From Micromonospora_G sp040676775 (GTDB taxonomy: Bacteria; Actinomycetota; Actinomycetes; Mycobacteriales; Micromonosporaceae): a stretch of DNA of 64,000 nt. Positions 48,830 to 57,781 of this stretch are shown here, in pieces. Position numbers and translations under genes: made by a program. A model generated the notes under the pieces. That model saw only the letters and a list, made by a program, of their open reading frames with translations. It made no database searches and was not told where the DNA came from. The DNA lies in the NCBI RefSeq assembly GCF_040676775.1, contig NZ_JBFAPP010000008.1, forward strand, positions 248,001 to 312,000, in the 5' to 3' direction. Position 1 is the first letter of the stretch, and each line of letters begins with the position of its first letter.

Positions 48830-49570
48830 TTACCGGTGGCTGGCCCGCTTGTCAGCGGCCGTTCGGCCGTCCTCGTACCAACGGTAGTCGGCGGCGGAGC
48901 GGTACGGGCCGTTCAACCAGGTGGAAGGCGCCTGCGCGACCCGGGAGAGTTTTTCCGCGGTGGCGGCGCTGATCCGGGTGCCACCGGCCACCAGGAGGCG
49001 GTCCAGTTCGCGGTGGGTCGCGACCAGACACTCCTTCGGTAGGCCGTAGACACTGATCACGCCGGAACCGACGAAGGTGAGCACCGGGGTGACGGGCACA
49101 CTCAGGCCGACCGCGGTGGAGAGCGCCTTGCTCGCCCGCTTGGCGTCCCGGCGTGCCTCGGCGACGTAGTTCGGTCGCTTGCCGTTGATCTGGACCACGT
49201 CACCGGCGATCATGACGCGGGCCCGGCCGTGGTCGGCGATGGTGACCGCGAACAGTCCGCTGGGTCCGATGGCGAGGAAGCTGGCCCGGTCGTCGCGAGC
49301 GCCGCGGTCGAGGGCGATCGGGTGGCCCCCGGCCAGTTCCGCCCGTGGAACGTCGATCACGTGCCAGGAGGGACCGAGGTGGTCGAGCTGGTTGAGCGCG
49401 CGTGCGGCGGCCCCCTCGACCCGGCGGGCTTCGCGTTCGGCACGGCGACGGCGGGCCCAGTCCAATGGGGTGGGTCGGACGGCTTCGAGCGTCCCGGACG
49501 GCCCGGTCGGCGGCGGGGCGGGTAGGGCTCGGGCGGTGGGTACCGCGCGACGCGCAGGAAACACAGTCAT
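48830..49570 (-). CDS. NERD-like domain protein
   Basis: The 246-residue protein has an N-terminal basic/proline region and a central domain resembling the nuclease-related NERD fold: IDVPRAELAGGHPIALDRGARDDRASFLAIGPSGLFAVTIAD, NGKRPNYVAEARRDAKRASKALS and VTPVLTFVG. A nuclease role is not established. ATG 49570 has GGAGG five bases upstream. Confidence 0.7.
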   Translation of the reverse strand: MTVFPARRAVPTARALPAPPPTGPSGTLEAVRPTPLDWARRRRAEREARRVEGAAARALNQLDHLGPSWHVIDVPRAELAGGHPIALDRGARDDRASFLAIGPSGLFAVTIADHGRARVMIAGDVVQINGKRPNYVAEARRDAKRASKALSTAVGLSVPVTPVLTFVGSGVISVYGLPKECLVATHRELDRLLVAGGTRISAATAEKLSRVAQAPSTWLNGPYRSAADYRWYEDGRTAADKRASHR

Positions 49571-49720
49571 CGTGACCTCCGGCAAAAGGTCCCTCGGGTT
49601 ATGTCTTCACTACCGTACGTGGCCACACCGGTGGTTCTGCAAGACGAACCGCTGAGTGAGTATGGATGAATGCCATATTCACCCCCAGCCCGTTTTCCCG
49701 GATGGTGACAAGTCCTGCCC

Positions 49721-49735
49721 TACGCTTCGATGGTG
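49721..49735 (+). promoter_or_regulatory. Apparent leaderless promoter of arcA
   Basis: TACGCT (49721-49726) ends six bases before GTG 49733. The ten bases GATGGTGACA at 49701-49710 recur at 49729-49738, spanning the start. Confidence 0.45.
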
Positions 49736-50938
49736 ACACACTACGTCGACAGCGAGGTAGGTCGTCTTCGTACGGTGCTGCTGCACCGGCCCGGCGGCGA
49801 ACTCGCCCGGCTAACCCCGCGCAACAACGGCTCGCTGCTCTTCGACGCCATCCCATGGGTTGGACGGGCCCAGGAGGAGCACGACGCCTTCGCCGCCGCG
49901 CTCGCGTCCCGTGGCGTCGAGGTGTTGTACCTGGGAAACCTGCTGGCCGAGACGCTTGCCCTGCCGGATGCCAGGGCCGAGGTGACCGAGCAGGTGCTCG
50001 GCGACCCTCGGCTCGGTGAGACGCTGCGGCGGCGGGTGGCGGACCATCTGACCTACCTCGACCCGGCCGCGCTCGCCACGGTGCTCATCGCCGGCCTCGC
50101 GCACGAGGAACTCCGTACGAGTTGGGACCGGCCCGGCGGGTTGGTCTACACCTTGCTCGACCGACACGACTTCGTCATCGACCCGTTGCCCAATCTTCTC
50201 TTCACCCGAGATTCATCCACCTGGATCCGGGACCACGCCGCAGTGACGAGCCTCACTATGCCCGCCAGGCAGCGGGAGACCTCGCTGACCGACGCGATCT
50301 ACCGACACCACCCCCGGTTCGGCGGCACGCCGTTCGTCTACCAACCGGGCCTGGAACGGATCGAGGGCGGCGATGTGCTGCTGCTCGCACCGGGCGTGAT
50401 CGCGATCGGCGTCGGTGAACGGACCACACCGGCCGGTGCCGAACGGCTGGCCCGCCGGGTCTTCGCCGCCGACCTGGCGCACACCATCCTGGTGGTGCCG
50501 ATCGCGCAGGAACGCGCCACCATGCACCTCGACACCGTCTGCACGATGGTCGACGTCGACACCGTGCTGATGTACGCGAACGTCGCCGACACCCTGATGG
50601 CGTACACCGTGGTCGACGGGCCCGACGGTGAGCCACAGGTCGACGGGCCGGCGCCGTTCCTGCGGGCGGCGGCCGACGCGATGGACCTGGACACGCTGCG
50701 GGTCATCGACACCGGGCTCGACCCGGTCACCGCCGAACGCGAGCAGTGGGACGACGGCAACAACACCCTCGCCCTGGCTCCCCGGCTCTGCGTCGCGTAC
50801 GAACGCAACGTGGAGACGAACGCGCAGCTGGAACGGGCCGGCATCGAGGTGGTCCGGATCGCCGGCTCCGAACTCGGCTCGGGACGTGGCGGCCCGCGCT
50901 GCATGTCCTGCCCGCTGGTCCGCGACACACCCCGCTGA
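49733..50938 (+). CDS. arcA: Arginine deiminase
   Basis: The enzyme converts arginine to citrulline and ammonia. The 401-residue protein has LLFTRDSSTWI, the acidic EGGDVLLL, MHLDTVCTMVD with the catalytic histidine and GPRCMSCP with the catalytic cysteine. Length matches the family. GTG 49733 is the leaderless-spaced start; ATG 49730 is one codon earlier. No other arc genes follow, so it is isolated, though a second guanidino enzyme (DDAH) lies at 36188-37012. Confidence 0.95.
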   Translation: MTHYVDSEVGRLRTVLLHRPGGELARLTPRNNGSLLFDAIPWVGRAQEEHDAFAAALASRGVEVLYLGNLLAETLALPDARAEVTEQVLGDPRLGETLRRRVADHLTYLDPAALATVLIAGLAHEELRTSWDRPGGLVYTLLDRHDFVIDPLPNLLFTRDSSTWIRDHAAVTSLTMPARQRETSLTDAIYRHHPRFGGTPFVYQPGLERIEGGDVLLLAPGVIAIGVGERTTPAGAERLARRVFAADLAHTILVVPIAQERATMHLDTVCTMVDVDTVLMYANVADTLMAYTVVDGPDGEPQVDGPAPFLRAAADAMDLDTLRVIDTGLDPVTAEREQWDDGNNTLALAPRLCVAYERNVETNAQLERAGIEVVRIAGSELGSGRGGPRCMSCPLVRDTPR

Positions 50939-51020
50939 GCGCGAGGCCAGGGTCAGCCGAGCGCGGAAGCCAGGGTCAGCGGGCAGCCGAGCGCGGGAGC
51001 CAGGGTCAGCGCAGGGTCAG
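50938..51020. repeat. Tandem repeats after the DUF5926 gene stop
   Basis: Copies of about 25-30 bp share CCAGGGTCAGC and GAGCGCG. Read on the minus strand, the first copy contains the last codon and stop of the DUF5926 gene. Confidence 0.75.
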
Positions 51021-51932
51021 TTGGCGGCCGACCAGGCCCTGGCGGGCGCGGCGGGCGGCACCGTCCAGCGGCGACGAGTCGGCGAGCGCTGCGGCGTACC
51101 GCTTGGCGAAGTCGGCCAGCGGGGCCTCCCACTCGTCCGCCTCGGGCGCGCGGGGCAGGTCCCAGACCGGTACGAGTCGGCCGTGTGCCCGGAACATGCC
51201 GGCGAACCGGGTGCCCTCGCCGAGCGTCAGCTCACCCGCGGCGCCCAGCCGGGACAGCGCGTCGAGCGCGTTGTCCTCGTCGTCGGGCAGCACCCAACGC
51301 ACGTGGCTCTTCTCCGGCACCCGGCACCAGTACGCGGCCGGCGCGGCGGCGAGCCGTACGGTCGGGTAGATGGACGCGTTCGCCCGCTCCAGCGAGGCCT
51401 GCACGGTCGGGTCGTCGGCGGCGTCCGGGTCCAGCCAGAAGTCGAAGCCCTCGTGCGTGGTGATGTCGAGCCGTTCGGTGACCAGCAGGTCCTGCAGCCG
51501 GGGGCCGACACCGGGCAGCGGCGGCACCGACACCTGCTTGCCCGGCTCGGTCTCCAGGGCGGCGAGCAGCGCGACGGCGAGGTCCCGGGAGACGTCACCG
51601 GACTGGTCGTGGCGCTGCAGGCCGATGAAGACCCGCCCGTCCGGCTTGGTCATCGCCGGCCACGCCATCGGCAGCACGGTGGAGAGCATCACCGGGCGGT
51701 CGCCGTACTGCTCGACGAGGTCGGGGGTGAGCTGCAACGGCGCCGAGGCGGCCGGTACGAGTTCGCGCAGGGCGATCCACTCCGCCTCGTCGGCGAGCCC
51801 CTCGAACGGCCGGGGGACGAAGACGTCGCGGACCTTCTCCCGCTTCTCCTTCGCCGGCCGCTGGCCGCCGTCCTGCGTGCTGTTCGAACCGGCAACGGCC
51901 GCGGACCGGGTTTGCTTTCGACGCTTGCTCAC
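51006..51932 (-). CDS. DUF5926 family protein
   Basis: The 308-residue soluble protein has a basic N-terminus (MSKRRKQTRSAAVAGS), then RDVFVPRPFEGLADEAEWIALRELVPAA, GLQRHDQSGDVSRDLAVALL and YWCRVPEKSHVRWVL. These fit the actinobacterial DUF5926 family, function unknown. GTG 51932 is eight bases after the minus-strand TAGGCT with no ribosome binding site. Confidence 0.88.
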   Translation of the reverse strand: MSKRRKQTRSAAVAGSNSTQDGGQRPAKEKREKVRDVFVPRPFEGLADEAEWIALRELVPAASAPLQLTPDLVEQYGDRPVMLSTVLPMAWPAMTKPDGRVFIGLQRHDQSGDVSRDLAVALLAALETEPGKQVSVPPLPGVGPRLQDLLVTERLDITTHEGFDFWLDPDAADDPTVQASLERANASIYPTVRLAAAPAAYWCRVPEKSHVRWVLPDDEDNALDALSRLGAAGELTLGEGTRFAGMFRAHGRLVPVWDLPRAPEADEWEAPLADFAKRYAAALADSSPLDGAARRARQGLVGRQLTLR

Positions 51933-51940
51933 GGCGAGAC

Positions 51941-51946
51941 AGCCTA
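51941..51946 (-). promoter_or_regulatory. -10 element of DUF5926 gene
   Basis: Minus-strand TAGGCT, eight bases before the GTG start. Confidence 0.55.
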
Positions 51947-52056
51947 GAGGATCGGACCCGCGCTCCGGGGCGCTCGGTGCCCTGCCGGCCGGTCGACGCT
52001 CAGCGGAGCGGTCCGGCGCAGGGCGAGAACCCGGTCGGCGCGGGCCGACGGGGCGG

Positions 52057-52500
52057 TCAGCGCAGGGCGACGAGGCGGTCTGCGGCGGGGGCGGCGAGTT
52101 CGGCCCAGACGCTCTGCCCGAGGCCGTCCCGTTCGACGCCCCACTGGGTGGTGAGCGCGGTCACGATGTGCAGCCCACGGCCGTCGATGGCCTCCAGCCC
52201 GACCGTACGGATCCGGGGCGAGGTGGTCGCACCGCCGTCGGTGACCCGGATCCCGACCACGTCGGTGCCGGGGCCGTGGCGCAGGCGCCAGGCAACTCGG
52301 ATCACCCCGCCGGGCAGCGGCTCGGCGTGCCGGACCGCGTTGCCGACGAGTTCGGCCAGGACGGCGACGACGTCGGCGAGCAACTCCGCCGGGATGACCC
52401 CGGACAGTTCGGTCGCCAGCCGCTGCCGGGCCGTCCGTGCACCGCTCGCCTGGTGCGGCACGACCACACACCACGAGCGTTCAGCGATCCCCGTAACCAC
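52057..52500 (-). CDS. Anti-sigma-factor-like ATP-binding protein (RsbW type)
   Basis: The 147-residue protein has one GHKL ATPase domain: LAELVGNAVRHAEPLPGG (N box), VGIRVTDGGATTSPRI (G1) and IDGRGLHIVTALTTQWGVE (G2). The size and form are typical of RsbW-like anti-sigma kinases. It is only 43 bases downstream of the sensor kinase gene and probably shares its transcript. GTG 52500 has GGAGG seven bases upstream. Confidence 0.87.
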   Translation of the reverse strand: MVTGIAERSWCVVVPHQASGARTARQRLATELSGVIPAELLADVVAVLAELVGNAVRHAEPLPGGVIRVAWRLRHGPGTDVVGIRVTDGGATTSPRIRTVGLEAIDGRGLHIVTALTTQWGVERDGLGQSVWAELAAPAADRLVALR

Positions 52501-52543
52501 GGACGTGCCTCCTCGGAGCACCGCCGGAATCCATCGGCGCGGA

Positions 52544-54004
52544 TCACCCTCTGGGGAGCCGCACCTCTGCGACCGTACCGCCCCCGGCCCGAGGTCGCAG
52601 GGAAACCCATCCATTCTGTCGTTCGACGATCCGGCGGACCAGGTAGAGGCCGAGGCCGGCGCCGGGGTAGCGCCGACGGTCGCCGGACTCGCCCTGCCAG
52701 AACCGGTCGAACGCACGCTCCACATGCTCGGGACGGATGCCGACGCCGCGATCGCTGACCCGGAACGCCACCGTGTGCTGGTCGGACTCGGCGCGCAACT
52801 CCACCGGGGAGTCGGCGGGTGAGTACTTGTCGGAGTTGGTGGCGAGTTCGGTCAGCACGGTCGCCAGGCTGGCCCGGTCGCCGAGCGCCTTGGGCAGGTC
52901 CACCGGCAGCGCGAGGACCAGCCGTCGGCGAAGGTGCGCCGGCAGGTCCGCGACCGCGGCGCGCAGCGCCTCGACCAGGTCGAACGGTACGGGGGAAGCG
53001 CCGCCGACCGGGCCCGCGTCGTTGGCCGCCGAGAGCAGCCGGTCGACCAGGCGGGCGAGTTCACCGGCCCGTTGCCCGATCACCCGTGCCGCCTGGCGTC
53101 GGTCCGGTTCGGAGAGCGAGTCCCAGTGGTCGGTGAGTGTGTCCGCGTACCCCTTGATGACCGTCACCGGCGTACGGAGTTCGTGGCTGGTGACCGCGAC
53201 GAACAGGTCGGTGTCGTGGTCCTGCCGGAACTGGTCGGTGACGTCCCGGAAGGTGACCACCCGGGACGCGACCGTGCCGGGCAGCTCGCCTGAGGTGATC
53301 TTGATCCAGCGCCCGTCCGGCAGTCGGTGGTCGAGCACCTGTCCCGGCGGCGGCAGCGGGAACGGCAGCGGCTGGTTGAGCACCTGGGCCGCGGTCCGTC
53401 CGACGATCTGTTCCGCCGCCGGGTTCCAGAGCCGGACGAAGCCGTCCCGGTCGGCGATGGCGAGCCCGTCGGCGAGCGCGGCGACCACCGGCCCGTCACC
53501 GTGTACGGGCAGACCCGCCTGGTCGCCGTACATGTGCGCGACGCAGGAGGCGACGTACGCCAGCACGGTCCGGTGTTCCGGGCCGCAGTCGTCGTCGCCG
53601 TCGGGATAGAGGGCGTGCAGGCTCCCGATCATCACGCCGCCGATCTCCGCCCGGGCCACCACCATCCGGCGCAGGTCCGACCGGTCGGGCTGGTGGGCCA
53701 GTTCCCAGGAGAGCGCGTCGACCCGCATGTCCTGCACCCGCGCACCGAACCGAAGTCGTTCGGTGCCCGGGTCGCCGAGCGGCACCGGCCGGCCGAGCGC
53801 CCACTCCGCGGCGCCGGTGGCGGCGATGATCCTGCCCCGGGTGGGGCCGTACTCCACAAAGGCCATACCGGCCGCGCCTACCGTCCGCTGGGCGACCCGG
53901 AGCAGGTGACCGAGGACCGGCAGCGCGGCGTCACCGGAATTGATCATTTCGATGACGACGGTGTGGCCGGCAACGAGCGCGGGGTAATCGGGGCGGTCCG
54001 GCAT
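52544..54004 (-). CDS. PAS-containing sensor histidine kinase
   Basis: The 486-residue protein has no clear membrane helix. Residues 20-160 may be a GAF-like domain, residues 165-275 contain a PAS domain (ALADGLAIADRDGFVRLWNPAAEQIVGRTA), then HisKA with the phospho-acceptor in FVAVTSHELRTPVTVIKGYAD. The ATPase domain includes LTELATNSDKYSPADSPVEL, FRVSDRGVGI and PGAGLGLYLVRRIVE. No response regulator is adjacent; the RsbW-like gene downstream may be a functional partner. Start ATG 54004 has a weak upstream site; the larger track ORF overlaps neighbours. Confidence 0.9.
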   Translation of the reverse strand: MPDRPDYPALVAGHTVVIEMINSGDAALPVLGHLLRVAQRTVGAAGMAFVEYGPTRGRIIAATGAAEWALGRPVPLGDPGTERLRFGARVQDMRVDALSWELAHQPDRSDLRRMVVARAEIGGVMIGSLHALYPDGDDDCGPEHRTVLAYVASCVAHMYGDQAGLPVHGDGPVVAALADGLAIADRDGFVRLWNPAAEQIVGRTAAQVLNQPLPFPLPPPGQVLDHRLPDGRWIKITSGELPGTVASRVVTFRDVTDQFRQDHDTDLFVAVTSHELRTPVTVIKGYADTLTDHWDSLSEPDRRQAARVIGQRAGELARLVDRLLSAANDAGPVGGASPVPFDLVEALRAAVADLPAHLRRRLVLALPVDLPKALGDRASLATVLTELATNSDKYSPADSPVELRAESDQHTVAFRVSDRGVGIRPEHVERAFDRFWQGESGDRRRYPGAGLGLYLVRRIVERQNGWVSLRPRAGGGTVAEVRLPRG

Positions 54005-54054
54005 GCCCCGAGTCTGCCCTCTCCGGTCGGCTTTGGGCAGTCCCGGTCGGCCCG

Positions 54055-54852
54055 TCAGCGGCCCAGCCGGTCGAGGATCAGCGCCGGACGGTCGGTGATG
54101 ATGCCGTCCACCCCGGAGTCGAGGACCAGATCCAGGTCGTCGGGTTCGTTGACCGTCCAGACGTAGACGCGGTTGCCGGCGGCGCGTAACGCGGGCACCA
54201 GCCGGGGACGGGCCCGGAGCAACCCGATGCCGGGGCCGGCGATCTGGGCGCCGAAGGGCAGCCGCCCCAGCCGCATCCAGGGTGGCAGCACCTCCAGCAG
54301 CAGCACGGTGGGCAGTTGCGGAGCCAGTTCGCGGATCCGGCGTACGGCCAGCGGTGAGAACGACATGACGGTGACCCGTACGGTTTCGTCCGGGTTCTTG
54401 TCGACCAGCCCGTGTTGGCGGAGCAGGTCGACCAGCCGGCGCTCGACGTCGGCGCCGTACCGGGTGGGGTGTTTGGTCTCGATCAGCAGCTCGACCGGGC
54501 GGCCGGCGGCGCGGACCGCGCGCAGCAGCCCGTCGAGGGTGAGCAACCGGGTACGGGACGGGTCGGCCGGTACGTCGGTCGGCAGGTCCTCGCCGGCCGT
54601 GCCGCTGTGCCACGAGCCGAAGTCGAGCTGGTCCAGTTCGGCGAGGGTACGGGTGCTGACCAGCCCGGTGCCGTTGCTGGTCCGGTCCAGCCGCCGGTCG
54701 TGTACGCAGACCAGGTGCCCGTCGCGGGTCAGCCGGACGTCGCACTCCAGCCCGTCGGCGCCCTCGTCGAGCGCCCGCAGGTACGCGGCCAGGGTGTGCT
54801 CGGGCAGCACCGCGGAGGAACCGCGGTGTGCGAACACCAGTGGACCGGTCAT
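54055..54852 (-). CDS. Glycerophosphodiester phosphodiesterase
   Basis: The enzyme cleaves glycerophosphodiesters to glycerol-3-phosphate and an alcohol. The 265-residue protein has AHRGSSAVLPEHTLAAYLRALDEGADGLECDVRLTRDGHLVCVHD, the complete metal/catalytic signature, and later ELLIETKHP and VDGIITDRPALI. No signal peptide is visible, so it may act in the cytoplasm. It follows the rhodanese gene by two bases. Confidence 0.94.
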   Translation of the reverse strand: MTGPLVFAHRGSSAVLPEHTLAAYLRALDEGADGLECDVRLTRDGHLVCVHDRRLDRTSNGTGLVSTRTLAELDQLDFGSWHSGTAGEDLPTDVPADPSRTRLLTLDGLLRAVRAAGRPVELLIETKHPTRYGADVERRLVDLLRQHGLVDKNPDETVRVTVMSFSPLAVRRIRELAPQLPTVLLLEVLPPWMRLGRLPFGAQIAGPGIGLLRARPRLVPALRAAGNRVYVWTVNEPDDLDLVLDSGVDGIITDRPALILDRLGR

Positions 54853-54854
54853 GC

Positions 54855-55190
54855 TCAGATCACTCGGGCCGGCTGCCCGTTCTCGCTCTGTACCGGTCGG
54901 CCGGACGCGGCCCATTCCTGCATGCCACCCTCGAGGTTGCGTACGTTGTCCCAGCCGTTGCCGAGCAGGTAGGAGACCACCTGGCCGGACCGGCCGCCGG
55001 ATCGGCAGACCACGACCACGTCCTGGTCGGTGGGGAGCTCGGCGAGGCGGGCCGGCACCTCCATCATCGGCAGGTGGTGGGCGCCGGGCGCGTGGCCGGC
55101 CTCCCACTCGTCGGGCTCGCGTACGTCGAGCAGGTACGCCTCGTCGCCGACCTCGGACACCGTCACGGTGGGAATTCTTGATCCGTTCAC
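54855..55190 (-). CDS. Rhodanese-like protein
   Basis: The 111-residue single-domain sulfurtransferase has YLLDVREPDEWEAGHAPGAHHLPM and the active loop VVVCRSGGRSGQV with its catalytic cysteine. GTG 55190 lies seven bases after the minus-strand TAGGCT with no ribosome binding site. Its role and sulfur donor are unknown. Confidence 0.93.
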   Translation of the reverse strand: MNGSRIPTVTVSEVGDEAYLLDVREPDEWEAGHAPGAHHLPMMEVPARLAELPTDQDVVVVCRSGGRSGQVVSYLLGNGWDNVRNLEGGMQEWAASGRPVQSENGQPARVI

Positions 55191-55197
55191 GGCATCA

Positions 55198-55203
55198 AGC
55201 CTA
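55198..55203 (-). promoter_or_regulatory. -10 element of rhodanese gene
   Basis: Minus-strand TAGGCT, seven bases before the GTG start. Confidence 0.55.
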
Positions 55204-55246
55204 GAGCCGGACGGTCGGGCCGGTGCGGCCGGGCGGTGGTGCGCCG

Positions 55247-56329
55247 CTACAACTTGTTCACCCATTTTGGGTTGGCTTGTGCCCATGCGTCCAGATCGGG
55301 CCCGTGCAGTGACTGGAACAGACCGGTCGCGCTGTCGTCCAGCACCACGTACGACGTGTCGCCGATCATCTCCGAGCGGGACGGGATCTGGATGCCCTTC
55401 ATCGCCTCGGGGCGCAGCCCGCGCAGGTCGAACAGGATGTCCTGGGTCGGCTTGCCGTTGGTGTCCACGGTCAGCGAGGCGCCTACAGCCCGGATCACCT
55501 GGTCGAGTTTCAGCGGATTCGTCCGCAGGTCGCTCGCGCTGGCCTTGTCCATGATCGCCCGTAACAGTTGCTGCTGGTGCCGCTGTCGGTCGAAGTCGCC
55601 GGCCGGCAGGTCGTAGCGCTGGCGGGCGTAGTCCAGCGCCGTCGCGCCGTTCATGTCCTGGCAGCCGGGGTTGAACTGGGTGTTGGTGTGGATCGACCGT
55701 ACCGGGGTGTCGACGCACATCTTCACCCCGCCGAGCAGGTCGATCACCTTGCGGAAGCCGGAGAAGTCGATCAGTGCCGCGCCGTCGAACCGCAGCCCGG
55801 TGACCTGGGTCAGGGTCGCCGAGAGCAGTCGGGCGCCAGGCTGTCCACCGCCGCCGTAGTGGAACGCAGAGTTGATCTTGTCGGAGCCGCCGGGGTAGGC
55901 GTTCGCCGGCGACGGCGGGATTTCCACCAGCAGATCCCGGGGTACGGAGATCAGGTACGCCCGGTTCAGGCCGGCCGGAATGTGCGCGATCAGGATCGTG
56001 TCCGCGCGCTGGTCCGACTGTTCCGTGGCGGCCCGCCGGTCCGAGCCCACGAGCAGGTAGTTGAGCGGGCCGTTGCTGGCCGCACGGTCCCGCCGGGCGG
56101 CCGGGTCGAGCAGCAACTCCTTGGCCACGCTGTTGTCGTACCGCTGGGTCACGCCACGCAGGCCGAGTCCGGCGGCGACGGCGATCAGCACCAGGCCGAT
56201 GCCGATGCCGAGTAGGACCTTGGGCCAACGGGCGGTACGGCGTGTCCGCTTCGTACGGCGGCGCCCCGATTCGCCCGAAGACGACGAATCGACGTTCTGT
56301 TCCGAGTGTTCCGGCTGCTCCCGACCCAC
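55247..56329 (-). CDS. LytR-CpsA-Psr (LCP) family protein, copy 1
   Basis: The 360-residue single-pass membrane protein has a basic cytoplasmic tail, one helix (VLLGIGIGLVLIAVAAGLGL) and an LCP domain: YLLVGSDRR, RADTILIAHI, YLISVPRDLLVEIP, KINSAFHYGG, FDGAALIDFSGFRKVIDLLGGV and LDYARQRY. LCP enzymes attach teichoic-acid or arabinogalactan-type glycopolymers to peptidoglycan. The GTG at 56329 is the start. It is third in a tandem row of LCP genes, read in transcription order. Confidence 0.95.
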   Translation of the reverse strand: MGREQPEHSEQNVDSSSSGESGRRRTKRTRRTARWPKVLLGIGIGLVLIAVAAGLGLRGVTQRYDNSVAKELLLDPAARRDRAASNGPLNYLLVGSDRRAATEQSDQRADTILIAHIPAGLNRAYLISVPRDLLVEIPPSPANAYPGGSDKINSAFHYGGGGQPGARLLSATLTQVTGLRFDGAALIDFSGFRKVIDLLGGVKMCVDTPVRSIHTNTQFNPGCQDMNGATALDYARQRYDLPAGDFDRQRHQQQLLRAIMDKASASDLRTNPLKLDQVIRAVGASLTVDTNGKPTQDILFDLRGLRPEAMKGIQIPSRSEMIGDTSYVVLDDSATGLFQSLHGPDLDAWAQANPKWVNKL

Positions 56330-56369
56330 TCGTTCGGATCTGTTCGTGGCAGCCTCCCGGACCCTGCCG

Positions 56370-56386
56370 CGTGGGCATCTCCCACG
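56370..56386 (-). terminator. Hairpin between LCP copies 1 and 2
   Basis: CGTGGG (56370-56375) pairs with CCCACG (56381-56386), extended by CCGGAC/GTCCGG nearby. It lies after the stop of copy 2 and before the start of copy 1. Confidence 0.45.
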
Positions 56387-56438
56387 TCCGGCCTGAGTCC
56401 GGGCTACCCGTCCAGGGGCGTTTGTAGCGTCGCCCCGG

Positions 56439-57638
56439 TCACTTCTTGGTGGAGATCACGCTGGGGTTGGCCGCGATGAACTCGGCGAGGTTGTCGTCCT
56501 TGACCGCCTTGAACATCTCCAGGCTGATCGGCTTGAGCACCTCGCGCTCCTCCGCGCCCTCCTTGACCGAGTTGAACTGCCCGTCGTTGGTGCGGAGCAT
56601 GACCATGTCGTTGGCGGCCACGCCGCGCAGGGTGAAGACGAAGTCGCCGATCTTGGTGCCGCCGGTGTCGAGCACGAACGCCTCGCCAGCGGACTTCACC
56701 AGGTCGTTGAGCTTGAGCGGGTTGGTCATCACCCCGCCGTCCATCGCCTTCTTGGCCATCGCCTTGATGAGCTGCTGCTGGTGCTGCTGCCGGTCGTAGT
56801 CGCCGTTCTTGAGGCCGTAGCGCTGGCGGGAGTAGTCCAGTGCCTCCCAGCCCTCCATCTCGCGGCAGCCCTTCTTGTGCACCACCGGCTTCATCGGCTT
56901 GCCGGTCTTCTTGGCGTCCGCGTTCCACATCGGCTTACCGTCGACCAACTTCATGTGGTACGACTCGACCTCCTGGTCGACGCAGAGGTGCACCGAGCCG
57001 AGGGCGTCGATGACCTTGCGGAACCCGCCGAAGTCGATGATCGCGGCGCCGTCGAAGCCGATGCCGGTGAGGTTCTTGATGGTGGCCGCCATGAGCTGGG
57101 CGCCACCGGCCCAACCGGCACCGTTCTTGGCACCGATCTCGAACGCGCTGTTGATTTTCGCCGTGCCGCCCGGGTAGCCGCTCTTCTTCGAGGCCGGCAC
57201 CTGCACCTCGGTGTCCCGGGGGATCGAGATCAGGTACGCCTGGTCGTGGCTGGCCGGGATGTGCAGCACGATGATGGTGTCGGCGCGCACGTTCTCCGGG
57301 TCCCACGACCCGCGCACGTCCACCCCGAGCAGCAGCAGGTCGATCGGACCCTCGAGGTCCTTGCCGCCCTCGGCGTCGCTCTTGCCGGCGTCACCGAGCA
57401 GGTTCTCCTGGTCGATGGTGCTGGTCGCCTGGTTGATCACGACATTGCTGCCGACGATCGCGACGCCGCTGCTCACCACCAGGACCGCACCCATCACCAA
57501 CGCGAGCCGGGCCCACAGCGGGTCCTTGCGGCGGGCGCGCTTGCCCGGCCTGCCGGACTTCCCGACTACGGTTCCCGTGCGAATCGGCGTCTCGGTCTGG
57601 TCCGGCGACGAGGGACGTCGGCGGGTCTGAACCGGCAT
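56439..57638 (-). CDS. LytR-CpsA-Psr (LCP) family protein, copy 2
   Basis: The 399-residue membrane protein has a basic N-terminal tail, one helix (LALVMGAVLVVSSGVAIVG) and an LCP domain with LLLLGVDVRG, RADTIIVLHI, YLISIPRDTEVQVP, KINSAFEIGA, IIDFGGFRKVIDALGSV and LDYSRQRY. The catalytic arginines are present. A lysine-rich insert (ADAKKTGKPMKPVVHKKGC) with a nearby cysteine pair distinguishes it from copy 1. ATG 57638 has GGAG five bases upstream. Confidence 0.95.
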   Translation of the reverse strand: MPVQTRRRPSSPDQTETPIRTGTVVGKSGRPGKRARRKDPLWARLALVMGAVLVVSSGVAIVGSNVVINQATSTIDQENLLGDAGKSDAEGGKDLEGPIDLLLLGVDVRGSWDPENVRADTIIVLHIPASHDQAYLISIPRDTEVQVPASKKSGYPGGTAKINSAFEIGAKNGAGWAGGAQLMAATIKNLTGIGFDGAAIIDFGGFRKVIDALGSVHLCVDQEVESYHMKLVDGKPMWNADAKKTGKPMKPVVHKKGCREMEGWEALDYSRQRYGLKNGDYDRQQHQQQLIKAMAKKAMDGGVMTNPLKLNDLVKSAGEAFVLDTGGTKIGDFVFTLRGVAANDMVMLRTNDGQFNSVKEGAEEREVLKPISLEMFKAVKDDNLAEFIAANPSVISTKK

Positions 57639-57679
57639 ACTCGCTCCAGTTCGCGGATCGATGGGGGCGAGCCCACTGT

Positions 57680-57715
57680 ACGTACAAGACCCCCAATTGC
57701 GCGAGTCTTGTACGT
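57680..57715. promoter_or_regulatory. 11-bp inverted repeat upstream of LCP copy 2
   Basis: ACGTACAAGAC (57680-57690) and GTCTTGTACGT (57705-57715) are a perfect inverted repeat with 14 bases between. The minus strand contains TACAGT just downstream, which could be a -10 element, so operator and terminator roles are both possible. Confidence 0.5.
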
Positions 57716-57781
57716 TTCAAACCCGTGTCGTGTCCATCGTCATACCGATCGATGGATGGATTCCCGCATTTCCGTTCGGAG

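Noticed and set aside
52544..54745. 733-residue version of the histidine kinase
   Set aside because: The N-terminal part is read through the phosphodiesterase gene on the same strand in another frame; the kinase domains begin after ATG 54004.
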